From assembly GCA_021828245.1 (NCBI GenBank), contig JAKASC010000063.1, positions 1-10,461 on the forward strand: a stretch of DNA of 10,461 nt. Direction: 5' to 3'. Position numbers and translations under genes: made by a program. Every line of letters begins with the position of its first letter. Positions within the stretch are counted from its first letter, which is position 1. This DNA comes from Acidobacteriota bacterium. GTDB taxonomy: Bacteria; Acidobacteriota; Terriglobia; UBA7540. The notes below the pieces were generated by a model. The model saw only the letters and a list, made by a program, of their open reading frames with translations. It ran no database searches and was not told the origin of the DNA. This document shows, one piece after another, positions 1 through 6,243 of the stretch.

Positions 1-165
1 GAGCTGGTGAGCGCGTTCACCGCGGTCTCCAATCAGGGCGGATCCCTGAAGCTCCTGAACCTTACCAAAAAGGTTCACGACCTCCTTCAGATTACGAAGC
101 TCTATACAGTCTTCGACGTCCATGATGACGAGGCCAAAGCGATCGCCAGCTTCCATAAGGATTGA
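1..165 (+). CDS. STAS-domain anti-sigma factor antagonist, C-terminal part
   Basis: The frame is open from base 1 and ends at a TGA, giving the last 54 residues of a protein whose start lies outside the window. The segment runs from ELVSAF through a Gly-Gly turn, LKLLNLT, and a LLQITKLYTVFDV strand-helix-strand end. This is the usual C-terminal half of a small SpoIIAA-like STAS domain, lying just after the Asp-Ser-(Ser/Ala)-Gly phosphorylation site that would sit upstream of base 1. Proteins of this family bind an anti-sigma factor kinase and release a sigma factor when unphosphorylated; the family is generally about 100-115 residues, so roughly half is missing. It converges on the sigma factor gene at 201-1175, with 35 bases between them. 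A functional partnership with that sigma factor is inference only. The phosphorylatable Ser is not visible here. Confidence 0.85.
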   Translation, partial: ELVSAFTAVSNQGGSLKLLNLTKKVHDLLQITKLYTVFDVHDDEAKAIASFHKD

Positions 166-200
166 GGCGGATCGAGCCGCACGTTGGATGGAGGGGCGGG

Positions 201-1175
201 TCAGGCAACCGCGCGTTCTGAAGGCAGCGGCGAGCGTGGGGAGGCTGTGGATGCTCGGCGGGCGGCACGGAGCGGCGTGGGCTGAATCGTAGCGCATCCA
301 GATTCCAACCCAGCCACCCACCGACGCAACGGAGGGTGGGGATTGCCATCGCCGCTCAGCTTTCGGCAGCGGAGTTGCTGCTTCAGTCGCCGCCGGAGCG
401 AGGCTAAAGCCACGGCGTGCATCTGCGATACGCGAGATTCGCAAACCCCGAATCGCATTCCCACTTCCTTCATCTTCAGGCCCTTGAAGTAATACAAGTG
501 CAAAAGCCGTTGTTGGCGCGGAGCCAGGCGAGCCATCGCCAGGCCCAGCAACTGCTTCATTTCGGACTGCCGGCACAGCTCAAAGGGATTTTGCTCGTCG
601 CCAGCGGCAGGCTCTTCCACAGACGCAATGCCCGGCTGAGCCGATTCGGCTTCGAGGCTCCTCAGCGTGAGACCCTGAAGGTCGCTCACCAGATCGTGAA
701 AACCCTTTTCGGAGACGCCAAGCTCTCGCGCGAGTTCGAGCGAAGAAGGAGTACGCCCTAACCGACCGCACAACTGCTGCCGGGCTTCCTCGAGGCGGCG
801 ACCCCGTTGACGCAGCGTCCTCGGCCCCCAATCCTGCTCGCGCAAGCTGTCGAGGATGGCGCCCCGGATGCGATAGCTTGCGTAGGATCTGAGGCCGACT
901 TTTCGCCTCGGGTCAAACTTACCCAACGCTTCAATCAGTCCCAAAATTCCGCTGTTGATGAGATCTTCCAATTGAACGTGGTGCGGAAGACGCGCGTGGA
1001 TTCTCTGCGCAATCAGGCGGACGTAGGGAAGCTGCTCGAGAACCATCCGGTTCCGCTCTGCCAAAGCCGCCTGCGATGTGATGGCTTGCCGATTCGGAAT
1101 CACGCCCCCTCCCTGTGAACCTCGTCGCGGCGATGGATGCCCATCTGGATGGAACCCACGTCCAGGCGCGCTCAC
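201..1175 (-). CDS. RNA polymerase sigma factor, sigma-28 (FliA/WhiG) family
   Basis: This sigma-70-family factor directs RNA polymerase to a specific promoter class. From the GTG start at 1175, region 2 spans about residues 46-116, including LEDLINSGILGLIEAL and the YRIRGAILDSLRE stretch typical of FliA/WhiG. Region 3 spans about 120-175. Region 4 spans about 208-262, with a helix-turn-helix reading KMKEVGMRFGVCESRVSQMH, very close to the FliA consensus. Two starts are possible. The GTG at 1175 has AGGGAGAGG almost touching it. The GTG at 1103 (residue 25) has GGGAGGGGG upstream and matches the usual family N-terminus better. The roughly 60 residues after region 4 (Pro, Arg and Ser rich) match nothing I know in the family. 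No flagellar gene is in view, so the target regulon is unknown; such factors also occur in non-motile bacteria. Confidence 0.9.
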   Translation of the reverse strand: MSAPGRGFHPDGHPSPRRGSQGGGVIPNRQAITSQAALAERNRMVLEQLPYVRLIAQRIHARLPHHVQLEDLINSGILGLIEALGKFDPRRKVGLRSYASYRIRGAILDSLREQDWGPRTLRQRGRRLEEARQQLCGRLGRTPSSLELARELGVSEKGFHDLVSDLQGLTLRSLEAESAQPGIASVEEPAAGDEQNPFELCRQSEMKQLLGLAMARLAPRQQRLLHLYYFKGLKMKEVGMRFGVCESRVSQMHAVALASLRRRLKQQLRCRKLSGDGNPHPPLRRWVAGLESGCATIQPTPLRAARRASTASPRSPLPSERAVA

Positions 1176-1290
1176 CCTCTCCCTAGAGGTTTCTAACGTT
1201 TGAAGATTAGGGGCCGATTAGATGGGGATTAAATGTTGCTAATAATCGAAAAGATACCTTGGTAGACAGGCAAGGGACGATGACGGTCCT

Positions 1291-1305
1291 TTTGTTATCA
1301 ACAAA
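1291..1305. promoter_or_regulatory. 15-base dyad TTTGTT-ATC-AACAAA upstream of sigma gene
   Basis: A perfect inverted repeat with 6-base arms and a 3-base centre lies in the AT-richer gene-free stretch 1176-1396, about 115 bases upstream of the sigma factor's first possible start. The shape suits a dimeric repressor or activator. Nothing identifies the binding protein, and 6-base arms can arise by chance. The rest of 1176-1396 contains AT-rich stretches, but I could not assign a convincing -35/-10 pair. Confidence 0.3.
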
Positions 1306-1396
1306 GAACAGGATCAGACCATGTGATGGAACGTGCCTAGGGGCCTCGCCTTCAGGAAAATTGATTACGGATTCGGGCGTGGGTTCGCCGGGCAGA

Positions 1397-2152
1397 TTAA
1401 TGACTTTTATCGTCGTGCGGTGCCCGCCCCTTCGGCGAGCGAGGAAGCCGAAGCTCCCAACACCACCCGTGCGGCGGTGATTGGGTCATCTTGGCTGAGC
1501 CGCGCAGGGCGCGCATCATTTGTTGCACTGCGTTCCATGCGTGCTCCGTTGTCTCGAGCGCAGCAGGCTTCGGACGGTCCGGCAGCGATTGGACAGCGTG
1601 GGGCGGCTCGTCCCCGCAGAGAGCGAGAATCAACGCCTCGCCGGAAGACCGAAGGCTGATGCGGGTCGTGCTCCCGACGGGGCTCCGTTTCAGGAGCAGA
1701 GACAGGCATTTTTGTGTGACGGCCTCAAGTTCTCCCGGAGGAGTTTGAACCCGTTCCGTTTCCTCAAGGTCTGCGATGATGGTAATGTTTCTGGACCTCG
1801 CCAGCGGCTGGCAATTGGTGAGCGCGCGGCCTACCGCTTCCGCCCAACTCGGACCCGCGGACCCGGGCTCCCGCTCCAGGGAATCGAGGATCTTTTTCAT
1901 TTGGTTCACCGTCTCCGACAGACGTTCCGTCTGCGCCAGAGCCTCGCGCAGTGTTTTCCGGCACTCGCGAGGGCGGGGCTCTTCCAAAAGGCTCAATTCC
2001 AAGAGACCCCGGAGTGCGGTGATGGGCTGGGTCAAGCGATGCAACAAGCCGTCGAGCGTCGAGATGGCTTCTTCGGAGACGACAAGGGTGTGAGCGGCTG
2101 CGGTGGGCTGAACGTCGAGCTGCGGAGCCGTGGCCGAAGAACGCGATTTCAC
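1397..2152 (-). CDS. soluble histidine-kinase-like protein with degenerate catalytic boxes
   Basis: This 251-residue protein has no membrane segment, signal peptide or recognisable sensor domain. Residues 30-90 look like a HisKA dimerisation helix pair, with His38 in HRLTQPITAL aligned to the phospho-acceptor of HELxxPLxAI motifs. The acidic residue after the His is replaced by Arg39. Residues 100-236 follow the layout of a HATPase domain but lack its key boxes. The N-box position (about 140-157) has no Asn. The G1 box reads CGDEPP instead of DxGxG. Only a trace of the closing strand (WELRLP) is recognisable. The GTG start overlaps the stop of the upstream response regulator as GTGA, with GAGGA ahead of it, so the two are translationally coupled. 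It may act as a phosphatase, a phosphotransfer scaffold or a modulator of that regulator rather than a kinase; that is inference. Confidence 0.75.
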   Translation of the reverse strand: MKSRSSATAPQLDVQPTAAAHTLVVSEEAISTLDGLLHRLTQPITALRGLLELSLLEEPRPRECRKTLREALAQTERLSETVNQMKKILDSLEREPGSAGPSWAEAVGRALTNCQPLARSRNITIIADLEETERVQTPPGELEAVTQKCLSLLLKRSPVGSTTRISLRSSGEALILALCGDEPPHAVQSLPDRPKPAALETTEHAWNAVQQMMRALRGSAKMTQSPPHGWCWELRLPRSPKGRAPHDDKSH

Positions 2153-2832
2153 GGTTCCTCCTCAGCGGTCCGAAGACGGTAACCCGTCCCGCGCACCGTC
2201 TCAATCAGCTTCGGCTCAAAGCCCACATCCACTTTCCGTCGCAAATAATTGATATAGACATCCACAATATTGGTCATCGTATCGAAGGAAAAATCCCACA
2301 CGTGCTCGATAATCATGGCGCGGGTGACGGCACGGCCCGCGTTGCGCATTAAGTATTCGAGCAGCGCGAATTCTTTTGGGGTGAGTTGGAGGGTTTTCCC
2401 GGCGCGGCGTGCGGCGCGCTCCACTCGGTCCAGTTCAAGGTCGGCAACTTGGAGTTTCAACTCGGGAGGGTGATGCCCCCGTCGCAACAACGCCCGGACG
2501 CGCGCCGCCAGCTCGCGATAAGCGAACGGTTTCGTCAGGTAGTCGTCGGCGCCGAGGTCAAGACCGCGGACTCGATCCTCCACGCGGTTACGTCCCGTCA
2601 GGATGAGCACGGGCAGGCTCATTTTGCGCCCCCGCAGTCGCCTGAGCAGTTCCCAACCGTCCATCTCCGGAAGCATCAGATCCAGCACCATGAGGTCATA
2701 ATCCACCGATTCGGCGAGCGACAACGCTTCCGCGCCGCTCCCCGTGACGTCCACCGCATAGTGCTCCGCTTCCAGCCCCTTCTTCAGGAAGCTGGCCACG
2801 GCTCGATCATCTTCCACAACCAAGATTCTCAA
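2149..2832 (-). CDS. OmpR/PhoB-family response regulator
   Basis: This is a two-domain transcription regulator of a two-component system, 227 residues from the TTG at 2832. The receiver domain (about 1-115) has the acidic pair Glu7/Asp8-Asp9, phospho-acceptor Asp51 in LDLMLPEMDG, Thr79 and Lys101 in TKPF, so it should be phosphorylatable. The winged-helix output domain (about 128-223) has the FALLEYLMRN helix, the IVDVYINYLRRKVD recognition region and the closing RGTGYRL hairpin, resembling CusR/QseB-like members. I chose TTG 2832 because it falls exactly where family members begin (xRILVVEDD). The frame stays open to an ATG at 3054, preceded by GAGGGG, which would add 74 unusual residues. 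It overlaps the kinase-like gene by 4 bases. Having an intact regulator beside a degenerate kinase suggests its phosphoryl donor lies elsewhere. Confidence 0.92.
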   Translation of the reverse strand: MRILVVEDDRAVASFLKKGLEAEHYAVDVTGSGAEALSLAESVDYDLMVLDLMLPEMDGWELLRRLRGRKMSLPVLILTGRNRVEDRVRGLDLGADDYLTKPFAYRELAARVRALLRRGHHPPELKLQVADLELDRVERAARRAGKTLQLTPKEFALLEYLMRNAGRAVTRAMIIEHVWDFSFDTMTNIVDVYINYLRRKVDVGFEPKLIETVRGTGYRLRTAEEEP

Positions 2833-2851
2833 GGCTTTCTTCGAATCGGAT

Positions 2852-2868
2852 GCTGAAAACTTTTCAGC
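2852..2868. promoter_or_regulatory. 17-base perfect palindrome upstream of response regulator
   Basis: GCTGAAAA-C-TTTTCAGC is an inverted repeat with perfect 8-base arms around one centre base. It lies 19 bases upstream of the probable TTG start of the response regulator. The one-base centre fits a protein-binding DNA site better than an RNA hairpin. It could be an operator for autoregulation or for another regulator. If translation starts at 3054 instead, the site is inside coding sequence. The rest of 2833-3085 shows no promoter or terminator I can support. Confidence 0.45.
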
Positions 2869-3085
2869 CCATGCAGGAACGAAAAGCAGCGTCCGGAATC
2901 CTGACGCGGGGCCAGCGCGACCGGCTCCTCGCCATGCTCTGCCGGAAGGCGTTCCAAGGCTTCTCTCGCATCCTAAATTCTTGTTTCGGCGCTCGGCCAG
3001 CAAAAGTTGAGTGTCTTGTCGCGCCGAAGCTTGGCCCTTCTTGAAAACCTTCATCTCTTCCCCTCATGCCGTCCAAGGCTCCTGT

Positions 3086-4864
3086 TCACTTCGTGAGGGC
3101 GAGGAAGGCCACGCCGTAGCCGTTGAGCGTAATGGCCATGCGCGGCGCGGGCGTGAGGCTGACGGGCGTCGGGCCGGTCGTGGGATTGGTCGAGGCGTCG
3201 AGCGTGAGGAGCGTGGCGGAGCTGAAACTGCCCCAGGCCGATACGTCCACCACCACCGTGCGCGGATCACCGGGACCGTTATTGTCCGTCGGCGCGTGAA
3301 CGGCGTGATTGGCGGTCATCACGACGACCGTCCCGTCGTTGCGCACCGTGGCCAGCGTCTCCACGCTGGAGGCTTCGGTGGTCGTGAGGTCCAAGATTTG
3401 CGATCCCGGCGGCGTGGGGAAATACCGTTCCAGCCAATAGTCCACCCAGTAGCTCAGGTACGTTTGATCGTTCGTGCCGTTGACCTCGCCAAACTGAGCG
3501 TCGGCGTTGAAGTCCCAATGGTAGAGCGCCTGCACCCCCGCCAGCGACAACTGCGAGAAAACATAAGGCCGGTACGCGGCAAAAAAAGCGCTTGTGCCGC
3601 GCGGGTCCAGCACAAACGGCGTGCCGTTACAGGCGCTAATGCCTCCTCCTTTGTCGTAATCGGCGTTGACGTTGTTTTCCGTCACCCACACGGGCACGTT
3701 CGCCAACGCCGGGTTAGTGGCCAGCTCGGATTCAATGTACTTCACGTCATGCACAAAATTCGGAATGGTGCTGAAAATCTGTTGATCCGTATCCTGCTGA
3801 TTGCACGAGGAATAGAAGTGCGTCGCCACGGCGTTCACCTGAGCGTTGACCTGCGAGACGAACGTGGGCAAATAATCCTCTGGCTGAGAACCGAAATCGG
3901 CAAGCTCCACGGCGACCAGTTTGATGTTCGGATCCACCGCCAGCATTGCCGGCACCACCTGGTTGTAAAGTTCGACGTACTGCGTTGCCGTGAGGCCATT
4001 AATGTTCGGCTCGTTGAATATTCCCCACCATTCAATCGGGTAGGGGCTGGACGACTGGTAATGTTGACCGTTCACATCGAACCCACCGGCGTTGTAGTAA
4101 CGAACGAGGTTGGCGCAATATTGGGCGAAGGCGGAAAAATTCTGTGGCAGCAGATGGCCGCTCGAGTCATCCATCCAGGTGGGCGCCACGGCGATTTGGA
4201 ATTCCGGACTGTGGTCGGCCACGCTCAAAATCGGATTGACCATGCCATCCAACCGAGTGAAGTCCCAAGTATCGGGGCCGGTCATCGGAACGTCTTTCTC
4301 CACCGCCTGAATGCGAATGTGTTGGGAGTGGAGCGCATCGAGCGTGGAGGTGGCCTGCGGGTTGTCAATAAAAAATTGGTCCGACCACGAGGCCGGTTGG
4401 AAAGACGTGGCCATAAAATCATTTAACACGCCGTTGTCCCCCGCCGAGCCGTTGACAGAGGTCCCGACCGTCGCCAGGATGGCGACGGTCACCGAGAGGT
4501 CCGCCGTCGCCGTCCGTTGCCCGTCGGAGGCGGTGACCGTCACCGAGGCGCTGCCGGCGGCAGCCGACTGGGAGACGAATGTGATTTGCCCTGAGCTTCC
4601 CGCTCCGGGCGAGATGATTTGCGCCGTGAGGCCGGCCGGCAGCCCGGTGACGGTCAACGAGACGCCGTTCGAATCGCCGCTCGGCCGGCCGATGCTCACA
4701 TTCACCGTGGCAGGCTCGCCATCCTGCAGCACCGTGACCGAGGAGGATGAAAGCGAAAGGGTCAGCGGCGTGGAGGCTGAGGCTGCTCCGCCGCCGCAGG
4801 AGACGGTGAGGGTAACGAAACTCCCGAGCACCGAAAGAAACAGCGCGAACCGTGAAGCTTTCAT
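3086..4864 (-). CDS. secreted lipoprotein glycoside hydrolase, clan GH-A (GH39-like)
   Basis: This 592-residue protein begins with a lipoprotein signal: basic MKASR, a hydrophobic stretch, then Cys23 in TVSCGGG, followed by a Ser/Ala linker. Residues about 33-128 are Ser/Thr/Val-rich strands typical of an Ig-like beta-sandwich. Residues about 135-480 form the catalytic barrel. Glu285 in WWGIFNEPN fits the clan GH-A acid/base motif at the end of strand 4, and Glu396 in VWVTENN fits the nucleophile at strand 7. Residues about 485-592 are a C-terminal beta-sandwich common in GH39/GH30/GH51 enzymes. It probably acts at the outer membrane or cell surface on plant or microbial polysaccharide, perhaps xylo- or arabino-configured; the substrate cannot be read from sequence. 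The ATG has a strong Shine-Dalgarno 6 bases away and lies 24 bases after the upstream PLP-enzyme gene. Confidence 0.82.
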   Translation of the reverse strand: MKASRFALFLSVLGSFVTLTVSCGGGAASASTPLTLSLSSSSVTVLQDGEPATVNVSIGRPSGDSNGVSLTVTGLPAGLTAQIISPGAGSSGQITFVSQSAAAGSASVTVTASDGQRTATADLSVTVAILATVGTSVNGSAGDNGVLNDFMATSFQPASWSDQFFIDNPQATSTLDALHSQHIRIQAVEKDVPMTGPDTWDFTRLDGMVNPILSVADHSPEFQIAVAPTWMDDSSGHLLPQNFSAFAQYCANLVRYYNAGGFDVNGQHYQSSSPYPIEWWGIFNEPNINGLTATQYVELYNQVVPAMLAVDPNIKLVAVELADFGSQPEDYLPTFVSQVNAQVNAVATHFYSSCNQQDTDQQIFSTIPNFVHDVKYIESELATNPALANVPVWVTENNVNADYDKGGGISACNGTPFVLDPRGTSAFFAAYRPYVFSQLSLAGVQALYHWDFNADAQFGEVNGTNDQTYLSYWVDYWLERYFPTPPGSQILDLTTTEASSVETLATVRNDGTVVVMTANHAVHAPTDNNGPGDPRTVVVDVSAWGSFSSATLLTLDASTNPTTGPTPVSLTPAPRMAITLNGYGVAFLALTK

Positions 4865-4870
4865 ATCGGC

Positions 4871-4880
4871 TCACCTCCTT
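4871..4880 (-). promoter_or_regulatory. strong Shine-Dalgarno AAGGAGGTGA of glycosidase gene
   Basis: On the - strand AAGGAGGTGA ends 6 bases before the ATG at 4864, a full-length match to the 16S anti-Shine-Dalgarno. It is the strongest ribosome site I see in the window. It sits within the 24-base gap after the PLP-enzyme stop, fixing the glycosidase start and suggesting high translation from a shared message. Confidence 0.75.
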
Positions 4881-4888
4881 CGCAGGAA

Positions 4889-6067
4889 TTAGAAATCGAG
4901 CGCCTGATGCAAATCGGCAATCAAATCCTCTGCGGCCTCGATGCCGACCGAAAGCCGTACCAAACCGTCCGTGATGCCGATGGCCAAGCGCTTCTCGGGC
5001 GGCACGGCGCGGTGGCTGGTGGAAGCGGAATGAACGATGAGCGAGCGCGTGTCGCCGAGGCTGGCGGCGCGGGCGAAGATTTGAACGCGGTCCATCACCT
5101 TCGCGCCGGCTTCGTAACCGCCCTTCACTTCAAAGCTCATCATGGCGCCAAAAGCTTTCATTTGCCGCTTCGCCAGCTCGTGGCCCGGATGTTGCGGTAG
5201 CCCGGGGTAATTGACCCGCTCGACCTTGGGATGCCGCGACAGAAACTCCGCAACCTTCTGCGCGTTGGCGCAATGCGCCGGCATGCGCAGATGGAGCGTG
5301 CGGATGCCGCGCAAAATGAGCCAGGCGTTAAAGGGGCTGAGCACCCCGCCGAAATCGCGGTGGACTTCATGCAGCAAAAGCGAAATATATTCCTTGGAGC
5401 CGACGATGGCCCCGCCCATCGCATCGCCGTGCCCGCAGAGATATTTGGTCGCCGAATGCACGACCGTCGTCACGCCGAGCCTGAGCGGTTGTTGAAGCGC
5501 CGGCGAGGCAAAGGTGTTGTCCATCATGGTAGGAATCCCGCGCGATCGGCCAAGTTGGGCCAGCGCCCGGATATCCAGCACGTCAAGCACGGGGTTGGTG
5601 GGCGTTTCAAAGTAAATCAAGCGGGTGTTCGGCTGGATAGCCTTCTCAAAATCCTCCGTCCGCGACGAGCCCACAAAAGTGACGCTGGTTCCCAGTCGCC
5701 GTAAAGTCCGATCGAGAAAATGATAGGTTGCTCCGTAAAGCGAGCGGGCAGCCACCACGTGATCGCCCGCCCGGACGTATCCGAGGATGGCCGTTGAGAT
5801 TGCCGCCATGCCCGAAGCGGTGACGAGCGCCGCCTCGCTGCCCTCCAGCGCGGCGATTTTTTCTTCCAGCGCGCGCAGGGTCGGATTGCCATAGCGCGTG
5901 TACATGTAACCCGGCTTCTGTTCGCCATAGAGGGCGGCCATTTCTTCCGAGTTGGCGGAGGCAAAGGTCGTGGATTGGTAGATCGGCGTGTCCAAAGCTC
6001 CCGTCACCGAGCAAGGTGCCTCTCCGGCATGCACAGCCAACGTTTCAAATTGATAATTCTTTTGCAT
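4889..6067 (-). CDS. Cys/Met-metabolism PLP-dependent enzyme (gamma-synthase, gamma-lyase or sulfhydrylase)
   Basis: This 392-residue cytoplasmic enzyme belongs to the fold-type I trans-sulfuration family (MetB/MetC/MetZ/MdeA). It is full length. Visible landmarks are Tyr57 and Arg59 in YTRYGNPT (phosphate contact from the partner subunit), the SGMAAI loop near 85-90, Tyr111 stacking on PLP, Asp183 in DNTFA, the PLP-binding Lys208 in HSATKYLCGHGD, and Arg371 in LVRLSVGIE for the substrate carboxylate. The exact reaction is unclear. Ala113 occupies the place of the catalytic Cys of methionine gamma-lyases, and Val345 replaces the Glu that marks cystathionine gamma-lyases. The SLGDxxSL and GITDGLVRLSVGIE ends are more like O-acylhomoserine sulfhydrylases or methionine gamma-lyases. 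The ATG is preceded by TGAGGTGA. It heads a likely transcript that continues into the glycosidase gene. Confidence 0.9.
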   Translation of the reverse strand: MQKNYQFETLAVHAGEAPCSVTGALDTPIYQSTTFASANSEEMAALYGEQKPGYMYTRYGNPTLRALEEKIAALEGSEAALVTASGMAAISTAILGYVRAGDHVVAARSLYGATYHFLDRTLRRLGTSVTFVGSSRTEDFEKAIQPNTRLIYFETPTNPVLDVLDIRALAQLGRSRGIPTMMDNTFASPALQQPLRLGVTTVVHSATKYLCGHGDAMGGAIVGSKEYISLLLHEVHRDFGGVLSPFNAWLILRGIRTLHLRMPAHCANAQKVAEFLSRHPKVERVNYPGLPQHPGHELAKRQMKAFGAMMSFEVKGGYEAGAKVMDRVQIFARAASLGDTRSLIVHSASTSHRAVPPEKRLAIGITDGLVRLSVGIEAAEDLIADLHQALDF

Positions 6068-6166
6068 CCGTCACCTCAGAATGAACAGTTTTACATCTTC
6101 GCTAGCGTAGCGCGTCCTTGGGCTTTAGCGGAAGGGGGTTCGTTCTGCCGTAAGCTCGGTGGTGAA

Positions 6167-6191
6167 CCCCGGGCTAAAAATAATCCTGGGG
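6167..6191. repeat. intergenic hairpin with CCCCGGG / CCTGGGG arms
   Basis: Between the divergent PLP-enzyme and rlmN genes, CCCCGGG and CCTGGGG can pair over 7 bases (one G-T) around an AT-rich 11-base loop. It resembles a worn REP-like intergenic palindrome. No T-run follows on either strand, so it is not a canonical terminator, and both neighbours are divergent there. A GGGCGCCC palindrome lies just to the right. The remainder of 6068-6243 must contain both promoters, but I could not assign convincing -35/-10 boxes. Confidence 0.4.
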
Positions 6192-6243
6192 CTACAGCTT
6201 GGGCGCCCCCGATGTTACGATGAGGTGAAGAAGGTCGCTCGAG

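Noticed and set aside
166..200. GCGG-ATCGAG-CCGC as a bidirectional terminator between the STAS and sigma genes.
   Set aside because: The stem is only 4 base pairs and no T-run follows on either strand.
1176..1396. A FliA-type or sigma-70 promoter for the sigma gene.
   Set aside because: AT-rich stretches exist, but no -35/-10 pair with acceptable match and spacing could be defended.
1520..2182. A 220-codon + strand frame opposite the kinase-like gene.
   Set aside because: It has no family features. The - strand frame is coupled to the response regulator and has an H-box, so it is the real gene.
3011..4426. A 471-codon open frame on the + strand, antisense to the glycosidase.
   Set aside because: It is a shadow of a GC-rich gene: no recognisable domain, Arg/His/Val-rich composition, and the opposite strand encodes a clear signal peptide and catalytic motifs.
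5231..5704. A 157-codon + strand frame opposite the PLP enzyme.
   Set aside because: It is a shadow frame; the - strand carries every PLP-enzyme motif.
6068..6243. A SAM or other sulfur-responsive riboswitch ahead of the PLP enzyme.
   Set aside because: The leader is short and I see no SAM-I core or other known aptamer pattern; only a simple hairpin is present.
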